Assembly (NCBI RefSeq): GCF_002911665.1
Contig: NZ_MTBP01000001.1
Coordinates: 1,364,001-1,428,000 of the forward strand
Source: Actinomadura rubteroloni
GTDB taxonomy: Bacteria; Actinomycetota; Actinomycetes; Streptosporangiales; Streptosporangiaceae
Reading direction: 5' to 3'
DNA: 64,000 nucleotides
Part shown: positions 7,787 to 16,676 of the stretch, in pieces
Layout: every line of letters starts with the position of its first letter
How positions within the stretch are numbered: position 1 is the stretch's first letter
Program-made: the position numbers and the translations under genes
The notes under the pieces: model-generated
The model's database searches: none
What the model was told of the DNA's origin: nothing
Seen by the model: only the letters and a program-made list of their open reading frames with translations

Positions 7787-8566
7787 TCAGTTCGTCCAGA
7801 CGAGGACGTTGCTGACCTCGGTGCCGAGTTCGCCGGCCGTCACGTACACGGTGCCCTCGCGTCCGCCGGTCGCCGCGCCGCTCGCCCAGTAGGACTGCGC
7901 GTAGATGATGCGGGCCCCCTGCGTCCAGCTCCGCGTCCACGACTCGGGCTCGCGGCCGAGGCGCGGCAGGCCGCTCTCGATGGACGGCATCAGCAGGATC
8001 GGCGCCGCGCCCTGGTTGGTGGCGTCGCTGACGGACGACGCGGTGGACTCGTCGGCGAACTGCGCGATCGAGATCACCGTCATGACGGTCCTGGACGAGT
8101 TCGCGTACACCGCCGAGCGCATCAGCCCCACGCACGGGTACCGGCTGAACACCGGGGTCAGTTCCTTGTCGGCGCGGGAGGAGCAGGTCGCCTCCTTCGT
8201 GCCGGCGCGGGTGAAGGTGTTGCCCTTCGCCGTCCGGATGGTCGCGCCGAGCACGCCGTCGATCCCCCCGGACGTCGAACTCGTCGTGGTCGGCGTCGGG
8301 ACGCTGAACGTCGGCGGCGAGTACGTCGGCAGCGTGATGTGGCGGCGCGGCTTGTCCCCGCTGTTGGCCACCACCACGATGACGACCGCGATGATGATGA
8401 CGACGACGAGCCCGCCGCCCGCGAGCAGCGCGATCAGCACGCCCGCGCCGCTGTTGCGCGGCGGCGGGGGCGGCGGGTAGCCGCCGGGCGGGAACGGTCC
8501 GGGGGGAGGGGGCGGCTGCTGACCGGGCGGGTAACCCGGCTGACCAGGCCATTGGGGGGAGGACAT
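7787..8566 (-). CDS. Single-pass membrane protein, secretion-locus paralogue 1
   Basis: The 259-residue protein has a Pro/Gly-rich cytoplasmic N-terminus (residues 1-39), one transmembrane helix (about 42-67) and an extracytoplasmic domain of about 190 residues with two cysteines (EATCSS, RYPCVG) likely disulphide-bonded. The ATG at 8566 is preferred over an upstream in-frame start because GGAG lies just ahead of it. It is a paralogue of the protein at 11389-12204: same layout, same Cys spacing, and similar SVxxFxxESTA region after the second Cys. The two flank the ParA-like ATPase gene pair. Function unknown; Pro-rich heads like this occur in actinobacterial secretion-locus membrane proteins. 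Confidence 0.78.
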   Translation of the reverse strand: MSSPQWPGQPGYPPGQQPPPPPGPFPPGGYPPPPPPRNSGAGVLIALLAGGGLVVVIIIAVVIVVVANSGDKPRRHITLPTYSPPTFSVPTPTTTSSTSGGIDGVLGATIRTAKGNTFTRAGTKEATCSSRADKELTPVFSRYPCVGLMRSAVYANSSRTVMTVISIAQFADESTASSVSDATNQGAAPILLMPSIESGLPRLGREPESWTRSWTQGARIIYAQSYWASGAATGGREGTVYVTAGELGTEVSNVLVWTN

Positions 8567-8769
8567 GGCAACTCCGGCCGGTACTGGGGCGAAAGAGGAC
8601 AATCGCCGGGCGGAAGATCCGATAAGACTAGCCGTCCGAGCCCTGTCCGGGCTCATCGGCTGGTGGGTATGACGGTGGTCGTGCCGGTTCGGTTCACCCG
8701 CCCGATGTGATCACCGCTACGCGGCACCCCCCGCGTCTCGTAGGCTTGCGGTGAGGGAAAGGGAGGCAG

Positions 8770-10746
8770 GTGTCCGATTCGAGCTGGCAGCAGGCCGTCC
8801 TCGGGGAACTCGGCGTGGCCCGCCGGGGACTCCAGGCCCTGAACACCGCGTCGGCGGCGGCACCGGGCTCGGACTGGGGCGCCGACTCCGCGCCCCGCGC
8901 GGTCGCCGAACCCGAGCCGATCCCGGTCACCCCCGACCCGCTGCCCGCACCGGTGCCCGCCCCGCCGCCGTCGTTCACCCCCGTCCCGGAACCGGCCGCG
9001 CCCCCTTCTTTCGCCGCCCCGCCCGCACCGCCGTCCTTCGAGACGCCCGCGCCGTCGTCCGACGCGCCCGCCGCCGCGTCGCCCACGCCCGCCGCGCCAC
9101 CGGTTCCGCCGTCGTTCGAGACGCCCGCCGCCGCTGCACCCGCGCCGCCGTCCTTCGACGCGCCCGTCGCGGACGCGCCTGCGGCACCCGGCGCCCAGCC
9201 GCCCGGCCCGCCGTCGTTCGACGCGCCTGCGGGGGAAGCGCCCACGCCCTTCGCGCCCGGCGCCGAGCCGCCGGGTCCGTCGTTCAGGACGCCCGCCGGG
9301 GAGACGCCCTCGCCTCCGGCGCCCGCGCCCGGCGCCGTGCCGCCCGGCCCGCCGTCTTTCGACGCTCCCACCGGGGCGCCCGGCTCGCCGCTGTTCGACG
9401 CGCCTCCCGCCCCGCCTTCGTTCGATGCGCCCGGTGCCGCGCCGTCCGGGCCGCCGTTCGACGCGGCCGGGCCGTCGGGGTTCGCGCAGGCGCCCGGTGC
9501 GACGGGCGGGGAGCCGGTGAACGCGTTCGCGCAGCCGCCGGCCGAGCCCGCCCAGCCGGTCGTCATCAACCCGTACGGCGACGGCGCGGGTGGGCTGCAG
9601 CGCGACCCGTTCGGCGACACGCCGGAGCCGCCGGCCGAGCCCGGCCCCGCGTCCGCGCCGCAGCCCGCCGTCCCGCCGCTCTACAACCCCGACTTCGACC
9701 CGGAGATGGCCGTCGCGCCGACCGTGGGCGGCGCTCCGGGGGCGCCGCCGCCCGACGCCGGGTCGGACGAGCCGGAGAGCCCGGTCCCGTCGGCTCCCCG
9801 GCAGGCGCCGGCGCAGCCGCAACAGCAGCACGGCGGCGTGCCGATGGCGGACGACCTCGTCCGCAAGAACCAGCACGGCGACCCGCTGATGCGCCGCTTC
9901 GGAAGGGCCGCGCGCAAGGCCGTCGGCGCGACGGGCCCGCAGGACCCGGCGACGCAGGCGGAGATCGCCGCGCTGCTGCAGCGGGCCGTCCCGAGCTACC
10001 GGCAGATCGCGGTGGCGAGCGTGCGCGGCGGCGCGGGCAAGACGAGCATGGCCGCGCTCCTGGCGACCGAGCTGGCCCGGCACCGCGCCGACCGCGTGAT
10101 CGCGATGGACGCCGACGCCGAGCTGGGTTCGCTGCCGCTGCGCCTCGGCGTGCGTCCCGAGCAGTCGCTGTTCGACCTCGCGGCGCGTCAGCCGCGCACG
10201 TTCGACGAGGCGGCGCAGTTCCTCGCGCGGACGGAGGCGGGCCTGTGGGTCCTGTCGTCCACGCGCGGCGGGCGCATCGCGGGCGAGTTCACGATCGAGA
10301 CGTTCCAGGCGGCGCTCGCGGCGATCAGCCGGTACTTCGCCGCCGCCGTCGTGGACTGCGGCGCGGGCATCCTCACCGAGCTGCACCGGGGGATCCTCGG
10401 GCAGACGCACGGGCTCGTCCTGGTGACGCCCGCGACGGCCGACGGCGCGCTGAGCGCCCGGGGCGCGCTGGAGTGGTTCGCCGGGAACGGGCAGCAGGCG
10501 CTGCTGTCCCGGACGGTCATCGCGATGGTCACGCACGCCCCGCAGGTCGGCGCGGACCTGGAGCGCGCGCGGGAGATGCTGGCGGCGTGGGGGCTGCCGA
10601 TCGTGCTCGTCCCCTACGACCGGCATCTGGCCGCGGGGGGATCGCTCGACATGACCAAGATCGGGGAGGCGACCCGGCCGGCGGCCGGGCTCATCGCCTC
10701 CGAGGCGTTCGCGCGGGCCCTCGGCGGCGTGGGGGTGGTCCGGTGA
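8770..10746 (+). CDS. Pro-rich ParA/MinD-like ATPase (EspI-type) of the secretion locus
   Basis: This 658-residue protein has a very long low-complexity N-terminal half rich in Pro, Ala and repeated PPSFDAP/PPSFETP units (residues 30-310). A ParA/MinD-type P-loop domain follows from about residue 410: VRGGAGKTSMAALL is the Walker A motif and VIAMDADAELGSLPLRLG follows it. ATPases of this shape, called EspI in mycobacteria, are encoded in ESX loci and affect secretion through the machine's core ATPase. Start GTG after GGGAGG. Its stop overlaps the next gene's start (GTGA). The N-terminal repeats probably mediate binding to other Pro-rich locus proteins. Confidence 0.85.
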   Translation: MSDSSWQQAVLGELGVARRGLQALNTASAAAPGSDWGADSAPRAVAEPEPIPVTPDPLPAPVPAPPPSFTPVPEPAAPPSFAAPPAPPSFETPAPSSDAPAAASPTPAAPPVPPSFETPAAAAPAPPSFDAPVADAPAAPGAQPPGPPSFDAPAGEAPTPFAPGAEPPGPSFRTPAGETPSPPAPAPGAVPPGPPSFDAPTGAPGSPLFDAPPAPPSFDAPGAAPSGPPFDAAGPSGFAQAPGATGGEPVNAFAQPPAEPAQPVVINPYGDGAGGLQRDPFGDTPEPPAEPGPASAPQPAVPPLYNPDFDPEMAVAPTVGGAPGAPPPDAGSDEPESPVPSAPRQAPAQPQQQHGGVPMADDLVRKNQHGDPLMRRFGRAARKAVGATGPQDPATQAEIAALLQRAVPSYRQIAVASVRGGAGKTSMAALLATELARHRADRVIAMDADAELGSLPLRLGVRPEQSLFDLAARQPRTFDEAAQFLARTEAGLWVLSSTRGGRIAGEFTIETFQAALAAISRYFAAAVVDCGAGILTELHRGILGQTHGLVLVTPATADGALSARGALEWFAGNGQQALLSRTVIAMVTHAPQVGADLERAREMLAAWGLPIVLVPYDRHLAAGGSLDMTKIGEATRPAAGLIASEAFARALGGVGVVR

Positions 10747-11180
10747 CCTGCGACCTCGTCGCGCTCACCCGGCGGCAGCCGGACGTGTTCGCGGTCGCCG
10801 ACGGCATGATCGCGATGGGCGAGCCGCTGGAGCTGCGCGGCGGCGACCCCGAGCCGACGCAGTTGTTCGACGCCGAACACCGGCTGCTCGTCTCCATCGA
10901 GGACCCGGTGCTCGTGTCGGTGCCGACCGAGGTCGGACGGCTGCTCGGCGCGGACGTCGCGGCGCGGGTGGCGGCGCCGGTGTGGTGGGTGGAGGTCCGC
11001 GCGTCCGGCGACGTCCCGGACGCGACGCGGGTCGCGCGCCGGTTCGCCGACGACCTCGTCCGGTGGGCGGGCGGCATCGTCTATCCGGACAATCTGACCG
11101 AGTCCCCGGCGCTGAGCTGGCGCGCGGGCGCGCCGCAGCACGCGGGCCACCAGCAGGGGGCCGGTAACGTCATCCGCTGA
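10743..11180 (+). CDS. Secretion-locus protein of unknown function
   Basis: The 145-residue acidic, soluble protein is translationally coupled to the ParA-like ATPase (the GTG at 10743 overlaps its TGA). It has no signal or membrane segment. Mixed alpha/beta content is suggested by alternating hydrophobics (RLLVSIEDPVLVSVPTEVGRLL, VWWVEVRASGDV), and the middle contains a double Trp. A longer open frame continues upstream inside the ATPase gene but is a shadow. Tight coupling suggests a partner or regulator of the ATPase. I do not recognise a family. Confidence 0.72.
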   Translation: MTCDLVALTRRQPDVFAVADGMIAMGEPLELRGGDPEPTQLFDAEHRLLVSIEDPVLVSVPTEVGRLLGADVAARVAAPVWWVEVRASGDVPDATRVARRFADDLVRWAGGIVYPDNLTESPALSWRAGAPQHAGHQQGAGNVIR

Positions 11181-11324
11181 CGCGCGATTTCTCCTGTGTC
11201 GTGTGTCTCAGTCCGCATAAGGCGGTCGGTGCCGGGTAGACGCCGTGCGGGGTTGGATGTGGAGTCGGGGCCTGCCGCCGTTCACCGGTGGCGGGCCCTG
11301 ACGCGTCTCCGCCGATTGACGGAT

Positions 11325-11363
11325 TTGACAGGGACGTCCGACATGGTTCGCTAGTCCCCTGTC
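11325..11363 (+). promoter_or_regulatory. Inverted repeat with TTGACA upstream of membrane paralogue 2
   Basis: TTGACA (11325-11330) overlaps GACAGGGAC (11327-11335), whose near-complement GTCCCCTGTC lies at 11354-11363 (one extra base). The arrangement resembles an operator overlapping a promoter about 26 bases before the GTG at 11389. No convincing -10 at standard spacing was found. Confidence 0.3.
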
Positions 11364-11388
11364 GTAGATCATCCGAGGAGCCGCCGAG

Positions 11389-12204
11389 GTGTCGACACCA
11401 GGTCCCGGGCACCCTCCGTTCCCGCCCCCCGGCGGTCCCGGCGGCCCGCCCCCCGGCCCGCACGGCCCGTTCCCCGGGCCGCCGCCCGGCCCGGCCTACC
11501 CGCCGCCGCCCCGCAGCGGCGGCGGCGGAGTGATCATCGCGGTCGTGGCGGGCGCCGTCGCGTTCCTGCTGGTCTGCGGCGCGGTCCTCATCGTGGCGGT
11601 GAACGGGAGCCGCCGCCATCACCGGGCCGTCGAGGCGCTGCGGTCATTCACGCCGCCGCCCGTCCCGACGTTCAGCGCGCCGACGTACGAGCCGAGCACG
11701 CCGACGCCCAGCCCGACGCCGACGCGGACGCCCGTCCGGGTCACCGAGAGCTTCCTCGCCTCGACCGTCAAGACCGACCGGGGCCGCTACCGCCTCGCGA
11801 CGCGCTGGACGAAGTCGTGCGCCGCCGCCGCCAAGCCCGGCCTCGCCGCGCTGCTGCGCTCGTCGCCCTGCACCGGCAGCCTGCACGGCGGCGAGTACCA
11901 GGCGCCGAACCACAGCGTGTACGTGCAGATCAGCGTGCTGGAGTTCGGCAGCGAGGGCACGGCGCGGCGGATGGCGCGCAAGGTGAACGCGAACAACGCG
12001 CCGAAGATCAAGGTGGCGTACGGGTCGGAGCCGGGGCACTGGTGGTCGAGCCAGAGCGTCGGACGGTTCGTGCTGATCCGGCAGTCGTTCGTCAGCGGCT
12101 CGAACGTCCCGGGGCCGCGCAGCGGACCTGCGCAAACCTACGGCGCCGACCTCATCCACATGTTCGGTGCCGAACTCAGCAACCTCTACACCTGGGGAGA
12201 CTGA
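11389..12204 (+). CDS. Single-pass membrane protein, secretion-locus paralogue 2
   Basis: The 271-residue protein has a Pro/Gly-rich cytoplasmic head (1-42), a transmembrane helix (about 47-71), a Thr/Pro-rich stalk and an extracytoplasmic domain of about 155 residues with cysteines in KSCAAA and SSPCTG. It mirrors the 259-residue protein at 7787-8566 across the ATPase gene pair, including VxISVLEFGSEGTA against ISIAQFADESTA. GTG start with GAGGAGCCG upstream. Four bases separate it from the next gene, so they form an operon. The outer domain may sense or bind something at the cell surface; no known fold is recognised. Confidence 0.78.
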   Translation: MSTPGPGHPPFPPPGGPGGPPPGPHGPFPGPPPGPAYPPPPRSGGGGVIIAVVAGAVAFLLVCGAVLIVAVNGSRRHHRAVEALRSFTPPPVPTFSAPTYEPSTPTPSPTPTRTPVRVTESFLASTVKTDRGRYRLATRWTKSCAAAAKPGLAALLRSSPCTGSLHGGEYQAPNHSVYVQISVLEFGSEGTARRMARKVNANNAPKIKVAYGSEPGHWWSSQSVGRFVLIRQSFVSGSNVPGPRSGPAQTYGADLIHMFGAELSNLYTWGD

Positions 12205-12207
12205 CCC

Positions 12208-12492
12208 ATGCAGTCCTCACGCGCCGGGTTCTCGCTGATGACGATCCTCGGCGTCCTGTGCATCGTCGGCGGGCCGGCGCTGGAGTTCCTGAACCTCGTC
12301 ACCGTCGGCGACGACGAGCGCGACGCCAAGACGATCCCGGAGATCCGCGCGCTCGCGCTCATGACCGTGATCGCCGGGGTGGGGTTCCTCGTCGGGGCGG
12401 TCGCGATGAAGCTCGGTTCGGCGCCCGCGCCGCGTCCGGCGGCGCCGCCGTTCGTCCCGCCGCAGCAACAGGGGTACGGACAGCCTCAGTGA
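12208..12492 (+). CDS. Small two-helix membrane protein
   Basis: This 94-residue protein has two transmembrane helices (about residues 7-30 and 48-68) separated by a charged loop, and a Pro/Gln-rich tail (PPFVPPQQQGYGQPQ) like the tails and heads of other proteins in this locus. ATG start, four bases after the preceding stop, so it is co-expressed with membrane paralogue 2. Its last seven bases overlap the end of the convergent gene at 12486. Function unknown; the shared Pro-rich tail suggests an interaction role within the secretion locus. Confidence 0.72.
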   Translation: MQSSRAGFSLMTILGVLCIVGGPALEFLNLVTVGDDERDAKTIPEIRALALMTVIAGVGFLVGAVAMKLGSAPAPRPAAPPFVPPQQQGYGQPQ

Positions 12493-13424
12493 CCGAGGTG
12501 CCGGACGAGCGCCCGGTGCCGCTGCCAGCCGTCCGGTGAGCGGCCGTCGCCGAGCGTGAACAGCGTCATCGGGGCGCGAGCCGGACCGGCTTGCTGGGCC
12601 GGGACGCCCGCCGGCCCGGTGACGTTCCCCGCGACGGCCATCGCGACCGGCGCGGCGGCGCCCGTCCAGCGCGGCTCGACGGTGAGGTCCGCGCGGCCCG
12701 GCGTGAGCTGCGCGAACAGCGAGGTCAGCGGCTGGTCGGCGGCCATCGCGGCGACGAGCGAGCCGAGGTGCTGGAGCGGCGGCGGATCCTGCGGGGCGTA
12801 CCCGACGGTGACGGTCGTGGACTCCTCGACCGCGCCGCCGTCCACGGTGGCGAACTCGCAGACGGCCTGCGCGGGACGCGGCCCGTCCCCGCCGACGATG
12901 ATGCGCGCGGTGGAGCGTCCCCGCGCGTACTCGGTGAGCCGGTCGGGCTGCCACGGATGCTCCAGCGGCTCGGCCGGGCCCCAGCCCGCCGGCCACTTGC
13001 CGGTGAGCAGTTGCAGCAGCCGGTCGACCGCGCCGCCGAGCAGCCCCTCGGCGGGGTGCCGGACGCGGTAGGCGAGCCCGAGCTGCACCCCGATCGGCGC
13101 CGTCGGACGGGTCGTGAACCCCGGCGCATAATCGCGGGCGTCCGGGACGGGCACGAACGTCGTCCCCGACCACTGCAACGGCCGCCCCGACAGGCCTTCG
13201 TAATAACCGTCGCCGTTCCGTACGACCCACTGCGCGCCCGCACCCGCCGTGACCGTCCGCAGCGGCAGCGACAACCGCGACTCCAGGGGCGTGACGAGCT
13301 GCAGCGTGCGCCCCGACTCCTCGCAGTCGCGCAGGGCGCCGCCGATCCAGGCGCTCAGCGCCACCAGGGGACGGTCCTGGAGCACGACCATCGCCTGTTC
13401 GGTGAGTGCGTCCACAGTGCTCAT
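12486..13424 (-). CDS. DUF6177-like type VII secretion-associated protein
   Basis: This 312-residue soluble protein opens with VDALTEQAMVVLQDRPLVALSAWIGGAL and then RTLQLVTPLESRLSLPLRT, a pattern I associate with DUF6177 proteins encoded in actinomycete type VII loci. It has no signal or membrane helix. A central Gly/Trp region (YYEGLSGRPLQWSG) and a C-terminal domain ending WQRHRALVRHLGH follow. It is encoded opposite to its neighbours and converges on the small membrane protein gene with a 7-base overlap. The biochemical role is not known. The family name comes from memory. Confidence 0.65.
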   Translation of the reverse strand: MSTVDALTEQAMVVLQDRPLVALSAWIGGALRDCEESGRTLQLVTPLESRLSLPLRTVTAGAGAQWVVRNGDGYYEGLSGRPLQWSGTTFVPVPDARDYAPGFTTRPTAPIGVQLGLAYRVRHPAEGLLGGAVDRLLQLLTGKWPAGWGPAEPLEHPWQPDRLTEYARGRSTARIIVGGDGPRPAQAVCEFATVDGGAVEESTTVTVGYAPQDPPPLQHLGSLVAAMAADQPLTSLFAQLTPGRADLTVEPRWTGAAAPVAMAVAGNVTGPAGVPAQQAGPARAPMTLFTLGDGRSPDGWQRHRALVRHLGH

Positions 13425-13592
13425 CTCCGCCCGAGTCTAGTGATCTCCCGGGACGGCGGCGATCCCGAACGGACGAACGGGATGCTCCCGGGCGGCCTCT
13501 CTGAGTAAACTGTCCCGGTTTCTGAAGTGATGTTGATGGGTCGGATGTGTTGTCCGGCCACGGGGTCGAGTGTCCGCGTGATGGGGAGCGCC

Positions 13593-16484
13593 ATGACCAA
13601 CGGTGACCGGATCTCCGAGCTCTACAAGGGCGAGATCTGGAGCGAGCGCGTGCAGCGGGCCGCCCGTTCGCGCATCGACTGGCTGGTCGCGCAGGCGTCG
13701 GGCGACGTCCTCGACCTCGGCTGCTCGCAGGGCATCGCCGCGCTGCTGTGCGCGCGGCGCGGGCTCCGGACGCTCGGCCTGGACATCGAGGCCGACCGGA
13801 TCGAGTACGCGCTGGCCGACCGGGAGCGCGAGCCCGGCGTCGTCCGCGAACTGCTGGCCTACCGCGTCGCCGACGCCCGCCGCCTGGACGTCCCGGACGC
13901 GTCGTTCGACACCGTCCTGCTCGGCGAGGTCGTCGAACACCACCTGGACGCGTCGCCGGTGCTGGCCGAGGCGGCGCGCGTCCTGCGCCCGGCCGGACGT
14001 CTCGCGCTCACCACCCCGTTCGGCTACCACCCGCACCACGACCACCGCGCGACGTTCTACGTGGCGTCGCTGGTCGCCCTGGTGGCGCCCTACTTCACCG
14101 TCGATTCCCTCGACGTGGTGGACGGCTACCTGCGCGCCGTCCTCACCCCCGGCCCGATGGACGCCGGGACGACGCGCGACCTCGTCCACGCGATGCAGCC
14201 GGTGCTGGAACAGGAGTTCGTGCGAACCGAACGCGAACTGTCGGAGCAGCGCCGCCGCGCCGACACCGCGACGAAGGAGAAGACGGCGTCCTACGAGCGG
14301 CTGGAGGCGCGCCTCGACGCGATCGCCGCGCAGCAGGACGCCACCATCGCCGACCTGGAGGCCAAGCTCGCGGCGCTGCGCGAGGAGAACGCGCGCCTCG
14401 GCGAGACGCTGCGCCGCGAGAAGGCGGCGGCGGAGGAGCGGGTCCGCGCGGCGCGGCGGCAGGCGGCCGGGCTGGAGCAGACGGCCGGGAAGCTGAAGGA
14501 CGTCGAGGGCAAGCTGGCCTACCAGGAGTACCGGACGCGCTACCTGGACTGGCAGCTCAAGTCCACGCAGAACCGCCGCTGGTGGCGGGTCGGCGAGTCG
14601 CTGTTCGGCGTCCGCCAGGACCCGCGCCGCGGCCTGTTCGGCCTGCCCGCCGACATCCTGCGCGCGTCGGTGAAGGTGCCGATGCCCCAGCCCCCCGAAA
14701 AGCCCGCCCACCGCCGCGAACGAACGGTCACCGTGTCCGCGTCCGGTGCGCAGGCGGCGCGGACGATGCCGGAGATTCCGAAGATCGTGCTGCCGGACGG
14801 GCCGGTCAATCGTCCCGACCTGACCGTTCTCACCATTCTCGACACGTTCTCCGCCTCGGCGTTCCGTTTCGAGTGGCGACAGGTCGAGCCCGGCCCGGAC
14901 GATTGGCGGGAGGTCGTCGAACGGGAACGGCCCGACCTGCTGTTCGTGGAGTCCGCGTGGGCGGGCAACGAGGGCCGCTGGCGCCTGCAGATGAGCGGGA
15001 AGAACGCACCGGGCCGGGAACTGCGCGCACTCGTCGAGCACTGCCGGGAAAAGGGGATCCCGACCGTCTTCTGGAACAAGGAGGACCCGCCGAACTTCGA
15101 CGTCTTCATCGAGACGGCGAAACTGTTCGACACGGTCTTCACCACGGCCGGCGACATGATCCCGCGCTACCGCGAACTGCTCGGGCACGACCGCGTCGCC
15201 GTGCTGCCGTTCGCCGCGCAGCCCCGGCTGCACAATCCGGTGAGCGTGCCGGGCGGACGGCGCAACGACGTGGCGTTCGCCGGGACGTACTTCAGTCACA
15301 AGCACCCGCGCCGGGCCGAGCAGATGGCGGCCGTGCTGGAACCCGCGCGTTCTTTCGGCCTCGACATCTACAGCCGGATGCTCGGCGAGGAGGACCGTTT
15401 CCAGTTCCCGTCCGGTCTCGCCGACCATGTCGTCGGCTCGCTGCCCTACGACCGGATGCTCACCGCCTACAAGGCGTACAAGGTCTTCCTCAACGTGAAC
15501 TCGGTGCTCGACTCGCCGACGATGTGCGCCCGCCGGATCTTCGAATTGTCGGCGTGCCGCACGCCCGTGCTGTCGGGCCATTCGGCGGCCATCGAGCGAT
15601 TCTTCCCCGGGCTGGTGACGATCACCCGCACGGAAGAAGAGACGCGCACCCTGCTCGGCGGGCTGCTCGCCAACTCCGAACTGCGCGACCGGCAGGCGCA
15701 CCTGGCGATGCGGGAAGTGTTCGCGCACCACACGTTCGGCCACCGGGTCGACACGGTGCTGGAACAGATCGGCCTGTCGCGTCCGCTGCCACGCCCGACG
15801 GTGTCGGTCATCCTGCCGACGAACCGTCCCGACAGGCTGCCCGCCGCGCTGGAGCAGATCGGCCGCCAGCACTGGAAGGAACTCCAGCTCGTCGTCGTGC
15901 TGCACGGGCTCGACGTGCAGCCGGAGAAGGTCCAGGCACGCGCGGGCGAGGCCGGGATCGACAACGTCGTGGTGCTCGAAGCGGACGCCGCCCTGCCCCT
16001 CGGCGCCTGCCTGAACCTCGGCATCGAGGCCGCCGACGGCGACCTGATCGCCAAGATGGACGACGACGACATCTACGGCGAGCACTACCTGTCGGACCTG
16101 ATCCCGGCCTTCTCCTACACCGATGCGGGCATCGTCGGGAAGCAGGCGTGCTACGTGCGGCTCGAAGCGAGCAACGCCACGCTGCTGAGCAAGCCGGAGG
16201 CCGAGCACGCCTACACCAGCCTCGTGCGGGGCGGCACGATCGTCGCCCGCGGCGACGTCCTGCGCGACCTGCTGTTCGACCCGCTGCCGCGCGGATCGGA
16301 CACGCAACTGCAGCGCCGTGCGAAGCAGGAGGGCGTCCGCATCTATTCGGCCGATCGGTTCAACTACGTCTACGTTCGCGGCGCGGACCCGTCCGCCCAC
16401 ACCTTCCCGGTGCAGGACGCCGAACTGCTCAAGCAGGCACGGGTCGAGTTCTACGGGCCGCCCGAGGCGCACGTCTGCATCTGA
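13593..16484 (+). CDS. Fused SAM methyltransferase and two glycosyltransferase domains
   Basis: A 963-residue multidomain enzyme. Residues about 30-190 are a class I methyltransferase (VLDLGCSQGIAALL SAM loop; VLLGEVVEHH). A coiled coil follows (about 202-313). Residues 400-730 resemble CgeB-like glycosyltransferases (DLLFVESAWAGNEGRW, VAFAGTYFSHKHPRRAEQM). Residues about 738-963 are a GT-A family 2 domain (VSVILPTNRPDRL, and an Asp cluster KMDDDDIYG near 822). The frame opens at 13527, but the ATG at 13593 is preferred because GGGGAG precedes it. It probably builds and methylates a cell-surface glycan. The beta-helix gene follows on the same strand. No membrane segment is seen. The substrate is unknown. 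Confidence 0.82.
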   Translation: MTNGDRISELYKGEIWSERVQRAARSRIDWLVAQASGDVLDLGCSQGIAALLCARRGLRTLGLDIEADRIEYALADREREPGVVRELLAYRVADARRLDVPDASFDTVLLGEVVEHHLDASPVLAEAARVLRPAGRLALTTPFGYHPHHDHRATFYVASLVALVAPYFTVDSLDVVDGYLRAVLTPGPMDAGTTRDLVHAMQPVLEQEFVRTERELSEQRRRADTATKEKTASYERLEARLDAIAAQQDATIADLEAKLAALREENARLGETLRREKAAAEERVRAARRQAAGLEQTAGKLKDVEGKLAYQEYRTRYLDWQLKSTQNRRWWRVGESLFGVRQDPRRGLFGLPADILRASVKVPMPQPPEKPAHRRERTVTVSASGAQAARTMPEIPKIVLPDGPVNRPDLTVLTILDTFSASAFRFEWRQVEPGPDDWREVVERERPDLLFVESAWAGNEGRWRLQMSGKNAPGRELRALVEHCREKGIPTVFWNKEDPPNFDVFIETAKLFDTVFTTAGDMIPRYRELLGHDRVAVLPFAAQPRLHNPVSVPGGRRNDVAFAGTYFSHKHPRRAEQMAAVLEPARSFGLDIYSRMLGEEDRFQFPSGLADHVVGSLPYDRMLTAYKAYKVFLNVNSVLDSPTMCARRIFELSACRTPVLSGHSAAIERFFPGLVTITRTEEETRTLLGGLLANSELRDRQAHLAMREVFAHHTFGHRVDTVLEQIGLSRPLPRPTVSVILPTNRPDRLPAALEQIGRQHWKELQLVVVLHGLDVQPEKVQARAGEAGIDNVVVLEADAALPLGACLNLGIEAADGDLIAKMDDDDIYGEHYLSDLIPAFSYTDAGIVGKQACYVRLEASNATLLSKPEAEHAYTSLVRGGTIVARGDVLRDLLFDPLPRGSDTQLQRRAKQEGVRIYSADRFNYVYVRGADPSAHTFPVQDAELLKQARVEFYGPPEAHVCI

Positions 16485-16676
16485 GCGGCGCGAACTTCGG
16501 CGGGCCTTCGGACGTTGCTCCCCGTGGAGCGCCCCGCCCGCCGCCGCCGTCCTCGGCGGTCTGGGACAGTTGAGGGCACGAGACGGTGTGCCGGACACGG
16601 GCCCGACACAGGAGGCGGAGATCGAACGTCGGAAGAACGAGCCGGCCGGCGGGTCGCGTCCCGGTGACGCCGTCCG

